From Protonemura montana (taxonomy: Eukaryota > Arthropoda > Insecta > Plecoptera > Nemouridae), in contig OX387608.1 in NCBI GenBank assembly GCA_947568835.1, positions 10,702,001 through 10,766,000 on the forward strand: a stretch of DNA of 64,000 nt, given 5' to 3'. Numbering within the stretch: position 1 is the first letter of the stretch; each line of letters starts with the position of its first letter. The notes under the pieces were generated by a model that was not told where the DNA came from, ran no database searches, and saw only the letters and a program-made list of their open reading frames with translations. This document shows positions 55,501-58,907 of the stretch, in pieces. The translations under genes were made by a program, and so were the position numbers.

Positions 55501-55966
55501 TTCAACATTTTGGTAACCCCCGAGCTTATCAAAGCAAATAAATGGCAGTTATGCGTCCCTTTATCAGTCTTGAAGGTCACGCAACATATTGAAGGTCACA
55601 CTATTTTCTTAAGACAACCAAGAGGTCATTGAATTATCGGATGTCTTAACAGTTTCATTCTTAGATCATTGACATTTTCGTCACTTGTAACCACAAATAA
55701 CAATAATAACAATTCCTTTTCCCGTTCGTTCCGCAGATCGGCGTGTGGAAGTCGTGGCAGAAAGAAGGGCTGGACATCAAGGACATTGTGTGGCCGGGTA
55801 ACAGTCACACGCCACCTCAAGGAGTACCTGAGAAGTTTCATCTGAAGATAACGTTCCTTGAGGAGCCACCGTACATCAACATGGCATCACCTGACCCTGT
55901 CACGGGGAAGTGCAGTATGAACCGAGGTGTCATCTGTCGTGTGGCCAAGGAACTCGAGATGGGAGG
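4176..55966 (+). CDS. Nmdar2: NMDA receptor subunit 2, 5' part (7 exons, gene continues past the window)
   Basis: GluN2-type subunit of a glutamate-gated, Mg2+-blocked cation channel that pairs with NMDAR1 in the neuronal plasma membrane. Seven exons joined at GT-AG sites keep one open frame of 504 full codons; intron phases in order are 1, 0, 2, 1, 2, 0, 2. The spliced protein runs signal peptide, amino-terminal domain, then the start of the S1 ligand-binding lobe. Landmarks recalled from insect Nmdar2 are present: [15 protein letters not shown] across exons 2/3, [13 protein letters not shown] in exon 3, [10 protein letters not shown] in exon 4, [13 protein letters not shown] across 4/5, [10 protein letters not shown] across 5/6, NIEFTADG and LKIMNLRP in exon 6, GVWKSW and LEEPPYIN in exon 7. 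N-glycosylation sequons occur in exons 2 (NVS), 5 (NNS) and 6 (NVS). S2, the membrane segments and the C-tail are outside the window. Subunit identity rests on remembered family sequence, not on a search. Confidence 0.93.
5268..5408. mobile_element. Palindromic MITE, family B, copy 1
   Basis: About 141 bp, bounded by AGGCCCGGTATTACAAT and an inverted ...CATAATCGGCCT. The interior contains AACAGCTGACTTTCACTGC and GTTGTTGCTATGGCAATT. Related copies are at 5559, 18935, 42335, 42553 and 55374. The element is too short to encode a transposase, so it is non-autonomous. Superfamily not assigned. Confidence 0.7.
5559..5712. mobile_element. Palindromic MITE, family B, copy 2
   Basis: Starts AGGTCCGGTTTTACCAAGA and ends ...TTTTGGTACAACCCGTCCT, an imperfect inverted repeat. 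Interior GTTGAAGTGTTAGTTGAAA and ATCACATGCATTGAAATTCA match copy 6 at 55374 closely. It lies 150 bp from copy 1, so the two may have inserted independently or are remains of a duplication. Confidence 0.7.
7012..8196 (+). CDS. LINE ORF1 protein (PHD finger + CCHC zinc knuckles)
   Basis: 394 residues, the nucleic-acid-binding ORF1 protein that forms the RNP with the element's RNA. An N-terminal C4HC3 PHD-like finger uses C20, C23, C33, C36, H41, C44, C64 and C67. A Leu/Glu/Lys-rich probable coiled coil spans about residues 88-125. A mixed alpha/beta region about 165-300 resembles the RRM/CTD-like part of such proteins. CCHC-type knuckles start at C314 ([14 protein letters not shown]), then [13 protein letters not shown], then a third C-H-C cluster. 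The ATG at 7012 (ACATGG context) is the obvious start. It ends at UAG followed by CAA CGA; the same frame continues open into ORF2. Confidence 0.88.
   Translation: MAAGADEPSLGARVFTKLKCNKCHKNVSKGYQCANCNKGFHLSCVDREDLINIGSIDDIEKWTCAACVASNANVDKMGGQPDGMYCNTIQGEMDRLLKENGILNKLVTSLEEAMKLKDEKISWLEKSIKSPEAELATTYAAITKPKKSETVFIKQKEEANSKKLDLTEITKVVNPTRHQIGIERITQKKNGDVIINCSNKLSAANLVKEVDNVLGDTYQTGIALKFKPRLKIVNLEVNDMDDIKICEAITTQNNLRKDDPKFDLKIITTIKKTSGSCVIIEVDPQSRKTLMQEGKINIGWRRYKIYDHLHVIQCFNCLGFNHLAKNCDRKKSCSKCGDEHNETDCKNDLKCVNCARSQDKIHSKWDHDARSWKCPSYKKKLEALKSRVEYETIS
8359..11202 (+). CDS. LINE ORF2: APE endonuclease + reverse transcriptase
   Basis: 947 residues from the first Met; the frame is open back to the ORF1 stop, so the true N-terminus may lie upstream. 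The endonuclease has N4 (HMNVQ), E31 (CITEHW), CGDFNIDF about residue 137 and ADHHTQI about 206, i.e. the usual Asn, Glu, Asp/Asn and Asp-His set. The reverse transcriptase has IIPIYKKGD and NYRPIALLS, motif [10 protein letters not shown] about 577, motif [14 protein letters not shown] about 640, motif C LFADDT about 670 and TKFLGLHLG about 750. No RNase H domain is seen. The C-terminal region ends [20 protein letters not shown], typical of the CR1/Jockey group. Function: nicks target DNA and primes reverse transcription. Confidence 0.93.
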   Translation: MHMNVQCIKNKINIIEGILENRKPDYLCITEHWLKQQETDFCCIKGYSMASAFCRQTYKNGGAMILCKETIKFKELQNISKLSQEKHCELAALEGNEPNGKHFVLCIYRSPAGDIKIFIEILSTVLDLITNRTGTITVCGDFNIDFNAKTSNTEKDDIINIFATFNLKLCIKDSTRVTQTTSTCIDNIFTDNDNIFRIENINLHVADHHTQIVLWNSERPPEEAPIVTKRIFNTKNRELFKALIREESWTTVYQHGKVDDMFEEFTEIFNKYFNKAFPLGLHKIKPKLGNGPKRPWYTPELQTLANNVQSDYNYSKISEVGNRKYQDSKRKYRQACKKAERTHNNNIVTNAPNKCKAAWHIINSKINSKGNARKDISLKIKETEITSHQEIAELFNIYFDKTVNDLTKNLTKEKLQEVKGSKLCNKVIFLKPIEAKEFLEIINKIGKKRSTGYDDIPGNIVKSIGTNIMGPLSHIINASFTEGCFPTKLKEAKIIPIYKKGDNEEIGNYRPIALLSTFAKIFETAMYKRLENFTTQYELLSSNQHGFTRGKSTTTAVAGFVNNILEARDNHKPAIGIFYDFKKAFDLISHRRLISKLEKLGIAGIGNKWIESYLKNRRQSVHIYSNGRTYISQETTTNIGIPQGSVLSPLLFILFTNDLPESVEQGELTLFADDTTHFLSNPDQRILIEQANKAVSALDNWCNQNDIFLNDAKTTCMRYTAKEKTDTSPYIKLHGKSIALQTNTKFLGLHLGDGTDWCTHIDTISKQIASSCLLLKRLMEVAGLAASKLVYHAYIQAKLSYGIILWGNHSKTQRLFKLQKRAVRYMAKASRNPTAEVYIKDSCKNLFQRFNIMTLACIYIYQVIMYVVKTNAHKGELTHSHDTRTKQNPKTKMHRHKYYTRSPLYAGIKLYSALPINIKNNTTSFKQNLKSFLLEKSFYKVDEFYKL
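11337..14950. other. Intron 1, segment behind the LINE
   Basis: Mostly AT-rich sequence without recognised genes. It contains an isolated GC-rich patch at about 13255-13450 (C-rich on the plus strand, CCCAGCCCCCCGCGCCAAAC) with short frames on both strands that match nothing I know. No repeat copy of this patch was noticed elsewhere in the window. Confidence 0.45.
15000..15485 (+). mobile_element. MITE family A, copy 1 (interrupted)
   Basis: Core TTCACCGTCGTGTTTAGGG, CGCATTTGAGACTGG-type segment (here TATTTGAGACTGG) and ACGTGTTGCCGACTC match family A. A right terminal repeat, CATTAATGCTGGCCCTCTGA, appears at about 15452, separated from the core by about 160 bp of unrelated AT-rich DNA with repeated TACTTTT/GTACTTT words. 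The left terminus is not clear. Confidence 0.55.
16055..17335 (+). mobile_element. MITE family A, copy 2, split by a TA-flanked element
   Basis: The left part has TAGCGCTAATGTTAAATTG and CAATGACTAATTTATCAAC. The right part resumes at TACTTGCATTTGAGACTGG (17125) and ends near ATCGACTATACCTAAAAAC, the outer terminal repeat. The intervening 16173-17124 is a separate insertion. Without it the copy is about 330 bp, the normal family length. Confidence 0.7.
16173..17124. mobile_element. Non-autonomous Tc1/mariner-like element inserted at TA
   Basis: 952 bp with near-perfect terminal inverted repeats (left GGGGAGGAGGGGTCTAGTTG..., right inverse GGGGAGGAGGGGTCTAAAAG...), flanked on both sides by TA (16171-16172, 17125-17126). 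The related MITE copy at about 30291 reads GATTACTTGCATTTGAG across the same point, showing the uninterrupted TA. Subterminal repeats of CTAGTTGTCTCA or its inverse occur at 16186, 16384, 16408, 16742 and 17086. No open frame long enough for a transposase. Confidence 0.75.
17590..18305. mobile_element. Foldback-like element with ~200-bp inverted arms
   Basis: The left arm (about 17590-17810) and right arm (about 18120-18305) are inverted copies: both carry GTTTACGGAAAAAA, TCTAAAA, a GCTCC-centred segment, CAGTGGCGCTATG and CGGTGGGTGCCC. The left arm has three tandem copies of a 14-bp unit GCGGTGGGTGCCCG at about 17766-17807; the right arm has one. The loop of about 300 bp has no coding potential. 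Arms are roughly 70-80 percent alike by eye, suggesting an old insertion. Confidence 0.65.
18935..19075 (-). mobile_element. Palindromic MITE, family B, copy 3
   Basis: Inverse orientation relative to copy 1: GCCTAGTATTACAAT at the left, ATTGCCATGGCAACAAGCAA in the centre and GAAAGTCAGCTGTTTCTGTG near the right. The right terminal repeat is decayed (GATAACCCGTGAG). Confidence 0.65.
22178..22495 (+). repeat. Dispersed repeat family C, copy 1
   Basis: Shares GTCGTTTTTGGGGTGAC, CATCTCCGCTGATGTCCGCC, a T-rich middle and AGTCCTTGGGTTTGTAGTCG with copies at 35918 and 58908. All three are in the same orientation. About 300 bp, no open frame conserved between copies; terminal inverted repeats were not found, so the class is unknown. 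Confidence 0.65.
22732..22870 (+). repeat. Dispersed repeat family D, copy 1
   Basis: Defined by TCCTAGACGCAGCCCGCAG followed by AGCAAACCCGGCACCTCC, shared with 33037, 56820 and (inverse) 61075-61200. The conserved core is about 45 bp; the flanks are only weakly alike. Confidence 0.5.
24411..24436. repeat. Motif shared with the TTAGG locus at 40.1 kb
   Basis: AAACGCTTGCAATGCGCGGGG, preceded by TTTAAATTG, occurs here and again at about 40107-40127 preceded by TTTAAATTTC. Here it abuts the MITE at 24437; there it abuts TTAGG repeats. Confidence 0.6.
24437..24585. mobile_element. Short MITE with 46-bp terminal inverted repeats
   Basis: The left arm ATTTTATTATTAGGAAC...CCTCTCAAAAAGTGATGCCC is repeated inverted at the right (GGGCATCAGTTTTTGAGAGG...AATAATAAAAT). 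The loop is about 57 bp. Total about 149 bp, non-coding. The few mismatches between arms suggest moderate age. Confidence 0.75.
24590..26720. other. Intron 1, 24.6-26.7 kb
   Basis: No gene recognised. A GC-richer block at about 26265-26515 gives a 78-codon frame on the minus strand (TTG start) with no domain I recognise; it may be a remnant of a repeat. A short (TA)n stretch lies near 25693. Confidence 0.4.
26722..27093 (-). mobile_element. MITE family A, copy 3
   Basis: Minus-strand copy. The left end reads ATTGATTTTATAGATATAG then TCAGAGGGCCAGTACTAATG; the right end is CTAACATTAGCCCTACAG with the outer repeat to ACATTG. The interior has ACACGTGGTAACGGTAGGTG and the ATTAATTGAGTGTAAACCAG segment. 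About 370 bp. Confidence 0.7.
27100..28243. other. Intron 1, 3' end
   Basis: Non-coding sequence up to the exon 2 acceptor. Open frames 27091-27441 and 27758-27964 lack recognisable motifs. The last 40 bases give a normal polypyrimidine tract (TTGTCTCTTCTTCCACAG). Confidence 0.5.
28244..28422 (+). CDS. Nmdar2: Nmdar2 exon 2: amino-terminal domain
   Basis: Acceptor TTCTTCCACAG ends at 28243. The single G left from exon 1 plus CG forms Ala, followed by 59 codons beginning [16 protein letters not shown] and ending [11 protein letters not shown]. The donor CGG|GTAAGC at 28423 is phase 0. It carries a conserved N-glycosylation sequon (NVS) and [20 protein letters not shown], a strongly conserved stretch of the first lobe. 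The frame is open through the exon. Confidence 0.93.
28440..28830. repeat. Degenerate ~10-bp minisatellite (GGTTNRRACR-like)
   Basis: Begins about 20 bp after the exon 2 donor. Units such as ACGGATTGGGACCG, AGAACGGATTGAGACG, ACGGGTTAGGAT, GACGGGTTGGAATG and AACAGGTTGAAGC recur with roughly 10-bp spacing or multiples. The strand is strongly G-rich and C-poor. Units are heavily mutated, so the array is old or was always degenerate. Confidence 0.65.
28850..30125. other. Intron 2, 5' part
   Basis: AT-rich intronic sequence with no recognised gene or repeat. A 73-codon frame at 29244-29465 starts at a TTG and has no recognisable similarity. Confidence 0.45.
30130..30480 (+). mobile_element. MITE family A, copy 4
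   Basis: Carries GGAGGAGTCACCGTCGTTTC, TACTTGCATTTGAGACCGG and the CGTGGCACTAACCGGTACC segment. Ends are decayed, with the right end near ACGCTGACCCTTTGCC. This copy preserves the uninterrupted TA where copy 2 carries the 952-bp insertion. Confidence 0.65.
30931..31304 (+). mobile_element. MITE family A, copy 5 (best-preserved ends)
   Basis: The left end AATTGACTTTAAATTTATAG continues GTCAGTGGGCCAGCGCTTAT; the right end is the inverse, ACGCTGGGTCTCTGACGTTA then CCTATAAAGTCAATG. That gives terminal inverted repeats of about 40 bp in a 374-bp element. The interior has AGAGTCACCGTCGTTTTTAG and ACCACGTGTTGCAGGCTC. Confidence 0.75.
31310..31840. other. Intron 2, 31.3-31.8 kb
   Basis: AT-rich, no feature recognised. 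Confidence 0.4.
31847..32053. mobile_element. Palindromic MITE with ~88-bp arms
   Basis: Arms 31847-31935 and 31966-32053 are inverted copies: AAGAAAAACTATTTAAAATG, TTTTGAATGCTAAGTAA, AACTAAAATTTCCCGACG and TTTCGAAACATATACTAG are each repeated in inverse with few changes. The loop is only about 30 bp, so the whole unit could fold into a long hairpin. Confidence 0.8.
32452..32990. mobile_element. Inverted-repeat element with ~67-bp arms
   Basis: The left arm has GGTCTACCCACAATTGCC then ATAGCAATCAGCACAAGCAC; the right arm has the inverse GCTTATTGCTATGTCAATTG then TGGGTAGATC. The interior of about 400 bp has no conserved frame. Arms differ at several positions. Class unknown. Confidence 0.6.
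33037..33110 (+). repeat. Dispersed repeat family D, copy 2
   Basis: GAATGCACCCCCCAGAGCAG followed by ACTCGGCACCTCCACGTAAC matches the family D core with several substitutions. Confidence 0.5.
33181..33525 (+). mobile_element. MITE family A, copy 6
   Basis: Left end ATTGAATTAAACTTTAGAAC and CAGTGCTGAT; interior CGCATTTAAAACTGGTTAAC, GGGTGGCACCTGCCGTTATC and ACGTGTTGCCGGCTCGTTTG; the right end is decayed (ACATTGAAACTGGCTATATG). Confidence 0.65.
33530..35915. other. Intron 2, 33.5-35.9 kb
   Basis: No gene recognised. Contains a direct duplication of about 35 bp at 35760-35835 (ACGCTCTCGTCCAAAA followed by ACGACGCTCTCGTCCAAAA), a short (GATCT)n at 34349-34363 and a poly(T) run near 35142. Confidence 0.45.
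35918..36195 (+). repeat. Dispersed repeat family C, copy 2
   Basis: GCTCGCGGTCGTTTGGGTGA, ACATCTCCGCTGATGTCCAC and GGCCAGTCCTTGAGCTGG align with the copies at 22178 and 58908 in the same orientation. Confidence 0.65.
36578..36740 (+). mobile_element. MITE-like repeat family E, copy 1
   Basis: Shares TCTGTCAGGCGATCTAAGCA, TTGCTACCAAAAGTTGAAT, GGCAACGAAA and ACGACCTTCTTAGAAAAATT with 45241-45400. AAGAAGGT at the left and its inverse ACCTTCTT at the right suggest short terminal inverted repeats. Confidence 0.65.
36745..38076. other. Intron 2, 3' end
   Basis: AT-rich, no gene or repeat recognised before the exon 3 acceptor. Confidence 0.45.
38077..38264 (+). CDS. Nmdar2: Nmdar2 exon 3: amino-terminal domain
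   Basis: Acceptor TTGATTGCAG ends at 38076. The exon reads [18 protein letters not shown], then [13 protein letters not shown] and [13 protein letters not shown], joining exon 2 in phase 0 without a gap relative to the insect family. The donor is CAA|GTACGT at 38265, phase 2. The codon AA|G (Lys) is completed by exon 4. The exon has a higher GC content than its flanks, as expected for conserved coding sequence. Confidence 0.93.
38265..41411. other. Intron 3
   Basis: 3.1 kb. Contains a G11 run at 38957-38967, a (TA)n microsatellite at about 39696-39716, repeated GTGCCAATATG words at 39945-39998 and the interstitial TTAGG site at 40127-40151. The open frames 39283-39630 and its minus-strand shadow have no recognisable domain. 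Confidence 0.5.
40107..40151 (+). repeat. Interstitial TTAGG (insect telomere-type) repeats with flanking motif
   Basis: Five tandem TTAGG units at about 40128-40151 follow directly after AAACGCTTGCAATGCGCGGGG. TTAGG is the ancestral insect telomere unit. The same 21-bp flanking motif occurs at 24411 without TTAGG. Confidence 0.75.
41412..41641 (+). CDS. Nmdar2: Nmdar2 exon 4: amino-terminal domain
   Basis: Acceptor CGTTTCACAG ends at 41411. The first base completes Lys; the rest reads [19 protein letters not shown], then [34 protein letters not shown] and YQFPVGMLG. The donor is CTGG|GTAAGT at 41642, phase 1. These are the conserved middle of the amino-terminal domain, including the LTGxxYxWVV strand seen across GluN2 subunits. 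Confidence 0.94.
42335..42450 (+). mobile_element. Palindromic MITE, family B, copy 4 (partial)
   Basis: GAAACAGCTGACTTTCACTA, GTTGTTGCCCTGGCAATTGA and ATCTTGGAGTTGAGAAAGTT match copy 1; both outer terminal repeats are missing or decayed. Confidence 0.6.
42553..42640 (-). mobile_element. Palindromic MITE, family B, copy 5 (partial)
   Basis: Starts AGGCCGGGTTTTATCAAAAT and continues TTTCAACTATAAGTTGGATT and TGAACTTCACTGCACGTGAT, i.e. one terminal half of the family. The other half is absent. Confidence 0.6.
44774..44960 (+). CDS. Nmdar2: Nmdar2 exon 5: amino-terminal domain
   Basis: Acceptor TCTGTTTCCAG ends at 44773. The exon completes Gly and reads [18 protein letters not shown], then [27 protein letters not shown] and DRFF. 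The donor is TTAA|GTGAGT at 44961, phase 2. It has an N-glycosylation sequon (NNS) and one cysteine probably used in a domain disulphide. Codons near [10 protein letters not shown] are the least conserved part. Confidence 0.93.
45241..45400 (+). mobile_element. MITE-like repeat family E, copy 2
   Basis: AAGAAGGTTAATTTAAAAAG, ATCTGTCAGGCGATCTCAGC, ATAGCTACCAAAAGATGAAT and ACCTTCTTAGAAAAATTGG align with copy 1 at 36578. Confidence 0.65.
46143..46512 (+). mobile_element. 5S-rRNA-derived SINE, copy 2 (near complete)
   Basis: Head GACGTGTTGGAAACACCGG, TTCTCGTGAGATCATCGAAG, CTAAGCAACACTGC and TATTGGATGGTTGACCATCA align with the 5S rRNA A-box/IE/C-box region. The body includes CCTTGCTTATCAACCTC and CAGCATGGATTTGTGGTGGA, then CCGGTTCCGGGTTTTCCCTC and TCATCATCACCCACTATTTA. 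The tail ends with AATCAATCAATTAG. Confidence 0.8.
48359..48497 (+). CDS. Nmdar2: Nmdar2 exon 6: end of amino-terminal domain
   Basis: Acceptor TCTTCTTTGCAG ends at 48358. One base completes Lys, then 46 codons read [33 protein letters not shown] and LVWEE. The donor GAG|GTAAGA at 48498 is phase 0. It contains a sequon (NVS) and the sequence just before the linker to the ligand-binding domain. Confidence 0.94.
48719..48916 (+). mobile_element. 5S-rRNA-derived SINE, copy 3 (internally deleted)
   Basis: Head CGGTTTGGCG, CACCGGTTCCCGTGATTACA, CCGAAGTTAAGCAACACTGG and ATATTGGATGGTTAC; then GGATGAAAGTTAGTAAATCA joins directly to CAGTGCTGCAGGGCCCGTTG and TGCGTCGTTAAACCTCAC. About 150-200 bp of the body found in copies 2 and 5 is absent, while head and tail are kept. 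Confidence 0.75.
50193..50216 (+). repeat. Family A terminal fragment
   Basis: ACCATAGCGCTAATGTTAAT is nearly identical to the inner terminal repeat of MITE copy 2 (16088). Only about 24 bp is recognisable. Confidence 0.35.
50465..50815 (+). mobile_element. MITE family A, copy 7
   Basis: CGCCAAATGACTACTTTACC, TTCTCGCATTTGAGACTGG, GATTGATAAACATGTATCGA and GGTCGCAAACGCCATCTGTT; the right end is CTATAAATTCAATG. The left end is decayed. Confidence 0.7.
51440..51770 (-). mobile_element. MITE family A, copy 8
   Basis: Minus-strand copy: GCGTTAATGTTAAAC at the left, AGCAACACGTGGTAACGGTA, GGTGCCACCCGATAGCGCTT and AGTCTCGAATATGAGTAATC. The right terminus is truncated or altered around 51720-51770, close to the LINE remnant. 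Confidence 0.65.
51780..52005 (-). mobile_element. 5'-truncated CR1/Jockey-type LINE remnant
   Basis: On the minus strand a frame ends [20 protein letters not shown] then NKEY and stop. This resembles the ORF2 C-terminus of the complete LINE ([20 protein letters not shown]). About 110 bp later comes an AAATACAAATACAAAC tail (plus strand 51784-51799), like the (AAATAC)n tail of that LINE. Upstream codons are too decayed to follow. It is a related but different, older element. Confidence 0.5.
53090..53385. repeat. Diverged tandem duplication, unit ~140-150 bp
   Basis: Unit 1 (53090-53225) and unit 2 (53230-53385) share, in order, GTTGTCTACACAATA / ATTGTCAACACAATA, TAGTAATTGATTTACGTCAA / TAGTAATCGATTTATGTCAA and AAAAGTCTAGTC. 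Short AGTCTAGTC words recur after unit 2. Non-coding. Confidence 0.6.
54078..54310 (+). mobile_element. 5S-rRNA-derived SINE, copy 4 (3' truncated)
   Basis: Head CGGTTTGGCGCGTTGGTAAC, CACCGGTCCTCGTGAAATCA, CCGAAGTTAAGCAACACTGC and GTAACTGGATGGATGTCCAG; body CAGCATGGATTTGTGGAGGA and GGGACGTTAACCCGGAGC. The terminal tail section is missing. Confidence 0.78.
55374..55525. mobile_element. Palindromic MITE, family B, copy 6
   Basis: GACCTAGCCTTTTGTACCAA at the left, GTTGAAGTGTTAGTTGAAAT and AATAAAATGCAGTGAAATTA inside, ACATTTTGGTAACCCCCGAG at the right. It lies about 210 bp upstream of the exon 7 acceptor. Confidence 0.7.
55737..55966 (+). CDS. Nmdar2: Nmdar2 exon 7: linker and start of S1 ligand-binding lobe
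   Basis: Acceptor CGTTCCGCAG ends at 55736. The exon reads [20 protein letters not shown], then [36 protein letters not shown] and [14 protein letters not shown]. The LEE-P-Y segment is the first strand of S1 in GluN2 subunits; the two cysteines (GKC, VIC) match the conserved S1 pair region. The donor is GGAGG|GTGAGC at 55967, phase 2, so the next exon must begin with one base completing a codon. No such exon is recognisable before 64000. Confidence 0.94.
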
Positions 55967-56819
55967 GTGAGCTTAAGTTTTTTTTAACAGACTGATTTAT
56001 TCCGCATGTTTTTTTAGTTATTTTAGATTGAGGTTAATAATAGATTTTTTTTTTTTTTTTTTAATGCCATGTAAAATTAATTTGAAAACGTTTTGAAAAC
56101 TAGTACTCTGGTAAGATCTTGGAATTTAAGTAGAAACGCAAGTATTACAACCTTAAAGTTAGAGAACTTATTTTAAATTGATGAAATTTAATATATTTAG
56201 AAATTCTAAAATTCATTCAATTCATGGATTTAAGGGATTGCATTTCCAAAGTCGCATTTACCGCAAATCCTTGCTAGCTTGCAGATGCGACGGATTCTGT
56301 ATCCCTGATTCGTGGTTTCTATCTCTGACAGTTTCGAAACGGGTCAAAAAGTTATTGTATTGGCCCGTGAAATTTTGGAAAAAACACACACGCATAAGTT
56401 ACAACACATTATGCAGATTAACAACAGTTTTAAAACGATAACTTTCTGTTATAGACTGTCGCTAGTGTTTTGCTTTATAAAGTACAAGTCGCTGATAAAC
56501 TACTCGCTGCTGTTTTGCCGGCGGGCTCTGTACCACTTCAGTGGAATGGCTTCGTTGATTCATTGCGCGATTATCAGGTTCATAATGATCATAACCTAGT
56601 CTAGACACAAAGCTGGAATCTCGTTGCTGGCACGTAGCCTACTACAATGTTGTGGCGCGATTTATAAACTAGGACATGTGCTAATTTCGCTCTAAAAATT
56701 AATATTTCAGCAGTCAAAAAGACGATTTTAGAAGATGATGAAATCAATAAGATGATTTTATGAAGTGTAAGAGTCATGAAAGACTGCAAAGTAAATCTTT
56801 GCTTTCGATTTAACTTTGA

Positions 56820-56945
56820 CTCCTAGATGCATCTCGCAGAACAAACCTGGCCACTCCACATAATGGGAAACATATTTTTCTTGCACCTCTCAAATTACGG
56901 ATGCGGAAAGTTATCAAAAACCTTTCAAAAGCATTTATACCAAGA
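56820..56945 (+). repeat. Dispersed repeat family D, copy 3
   Basis: TCCTAGATGCATCTCGCAG, AACAAACCTGGCCACTCCAC and GGAAAGTTATCAAAA; the last word also appears inverted in copy 4 (TTTTGATAACTTTTC), so the family extends over about 120 bp. Confidence 0.55.
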
Positions 56946-56999
56946 TAATTCCAAGCGATTGAACATCATGCCAGATATTTTTCCAATTTTTGTATAGTC

Positions 57000-57034
<35 letters not shown>

Positions 57035-57425
57035 TAAGGTGTAGGTACCTATAGCTAGGCATTTTTTTGCAAACGGGTCCTACAGCACTGGTCAAGTGCG
57101 CTGGTGAATGATTGGATGATGATGAACTTAACCTAGCCTAGAATGGGGGAGGAGAAACCCGGTGCCGGCACGTAGCTTACTCCTGTCGAAGAGCACCACG
57201 GGGACCACCGGCTTCACTTCCCTTCTGAATGACGGTACAACGCAAACAACAGCAGTCCTCTACAAATCCATGCTGTCGAGAGGTTATAAGCAAGGCGAAT
57301 TAAGTTGCTGTACTAACTTTTTTCCTTTTCAACCTCTCTCCCGAACACAATTGTGCATGTACATGATGATCGCCCATCAAATATCTGGCTCGGTGAAGTG
57401 ATGCTTAATTTCGGTGATCTAGCAA
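57000..57425 (-). mobile_element. 5S-rRNA-derived SINE, copy 5, with (TCAA)n tail
   Basis: Minus-strand copy. The tail is the tetranucleotide run ATTGATTGATTG (57000-57033 on plus). The body, inverse, has GAGAAACCCGGTGCCGGCAC, ACAAATCCATGCTGTCGAGA and GGTTATAAGCAAGGCG. The head ends with inverse 5S motifs GCCCATCAAATATCTGGC and TGCTTAATTTCGGTGATC. The simple repeat is best read as the expanded SINE tail. Confidence 0.78.
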
Positions 57426-58907
57426 AAACCCAGCATTTTGGTAGTCAAAATCGCAAATTCTTTAACTAATTCACGAAAAGGCACAACCCAGTTCCTTTCA
57501 AATGCGGTTTTCCATTCGTAAATGTCGAGTTCGAGTTGGTTCTACCACTAACTCACTATACGAGAATAGTGCTGATTCTAAACGTTTTTCGACAACTTTT
57601 CCGGAACAAGTCACGTGAAACATTCCGAACGGACATCCGTTTGTATTTGGTAGCCATGTGAATAAATGCTGGTGCATTGTTGGCATTCTCCGCGAATACT
57701 TGTCACATAGTGGACATATTGTGGGCAACATTGCGGCTTTCGCATGCGTTTATACACATACATAGAGATGAGCACTCAGACCCTTTTCGTTCAATAGCTT
57801 TTAACATAAAGAGTAATAGGGTTATAGTATATCAACCCCTAAATAAACAACACTGACTCATGAATTGTTTACTAATTACAAAATATAGGCTCGTTTCGAA
57901 TGTATCACGTACCCAAAACGATATTGCATTTTCATTAAAATACATGTACGGCAAAAAAAAGAGCGGGCATCACGAAACGTAAGCAGGGCACTCGTTCAGT
58001 ATTCAGGTTGGGGCGGAGTGAGTGGCTAAAACACATAAACAGAACAAAATAAGTTGACAACGATTTATTATTTACTTGGTCGAAAGCTGAAATTCTCTTT
58101 GCTCGTATCTCAAAATGTCAGTGTGAATAGAGGAGGAAGTACAACTTCTATCTACCGAGAGGCGCATGCTATGCTACGCCCATTAATTAAACCCGTATAT
58201 CCACCAAACACCAGGCTAGTCTAGATCAGCTGGGTTTATATGTATATAGATATATATGTACCAACTTTTATACACATGACCAAAGTACACATATTGTGAA
58301 TAATGGAGCTCGGATACTAATATGGGAAATCGGTTGCCTTCCGTAGAAGCACGACAAGTTTGTACGGGCATTGTGTCGTATACCATGCACTTCCCAAGTG
58401 AATCTTTCCGTGCTCGAGCATGTTGTGGAGGGAAAGATTTATCTGAGAAGTAATGAAGCAATGTCGTACTCGCGGATGGATGGAAGCTTGGGAGGATATT
58501 GCAAAGATACATCAATACCTCGGTGCTGGTTGAAGGGCTGGGGTGCTGGTTGTGATGGATGGGATCAGGAATATAGTTTGTCTATTGTATTCGCGAGCAC
58601 ATATGCTTGGGAATTTAGAATTGAAAATACGATATATGTTATCAACAAAAATATGTTAGGAATCCATATGTTTTCATATACAAAATTGCGAAAATAGTTT
58701 TCTTCATGTAAATAAGTAATTTGAGTGAAATGTATATCATATATTGAAAGTCTGTATACGTTGTTTGAAAATTGATTCTATGACGAATATAGAACGACAT
58801 TCAAATGGGAGTCACTAAAGAATATTTAAGTTTTTTTGTGGAATGTGTAAATAAAATTATTTCTTTCTGACAGTTATTTTCAAGCGAGAGAACATACCAT
58901 TTTCGTC

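Larger units (their letters stand above)
48498..55736. other. Intron 6
   Basis: 7.2 kb. Holds a deleted SINE (48719-48916), two family A MITEs (50465-50815, 51440-51770), a LINE remnant on the minus strand (about 51780-52000), a diverged tandem duplication (53090-53385), a SINE (54078-54310) and a family B MITE (55374-55525). The region 49000-50190 shows no supported feature. Confidence 0.5.

Noticed and set aside
56178-56599. Two overlapping frames just after exon 7
   Set aside because: They do not continue the receptor (the next expected region is the S1 cysteine-rich loop and SGFCIDLL-type sequence), and the exon 7 donor is strong.
57000-57033. (ATTG)n run as an independent microsatellite
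   Set aside because: Its position at the 3' end of a minus-strand SINE, where other copies have CAAATCAATC, makes it the SINE tail.
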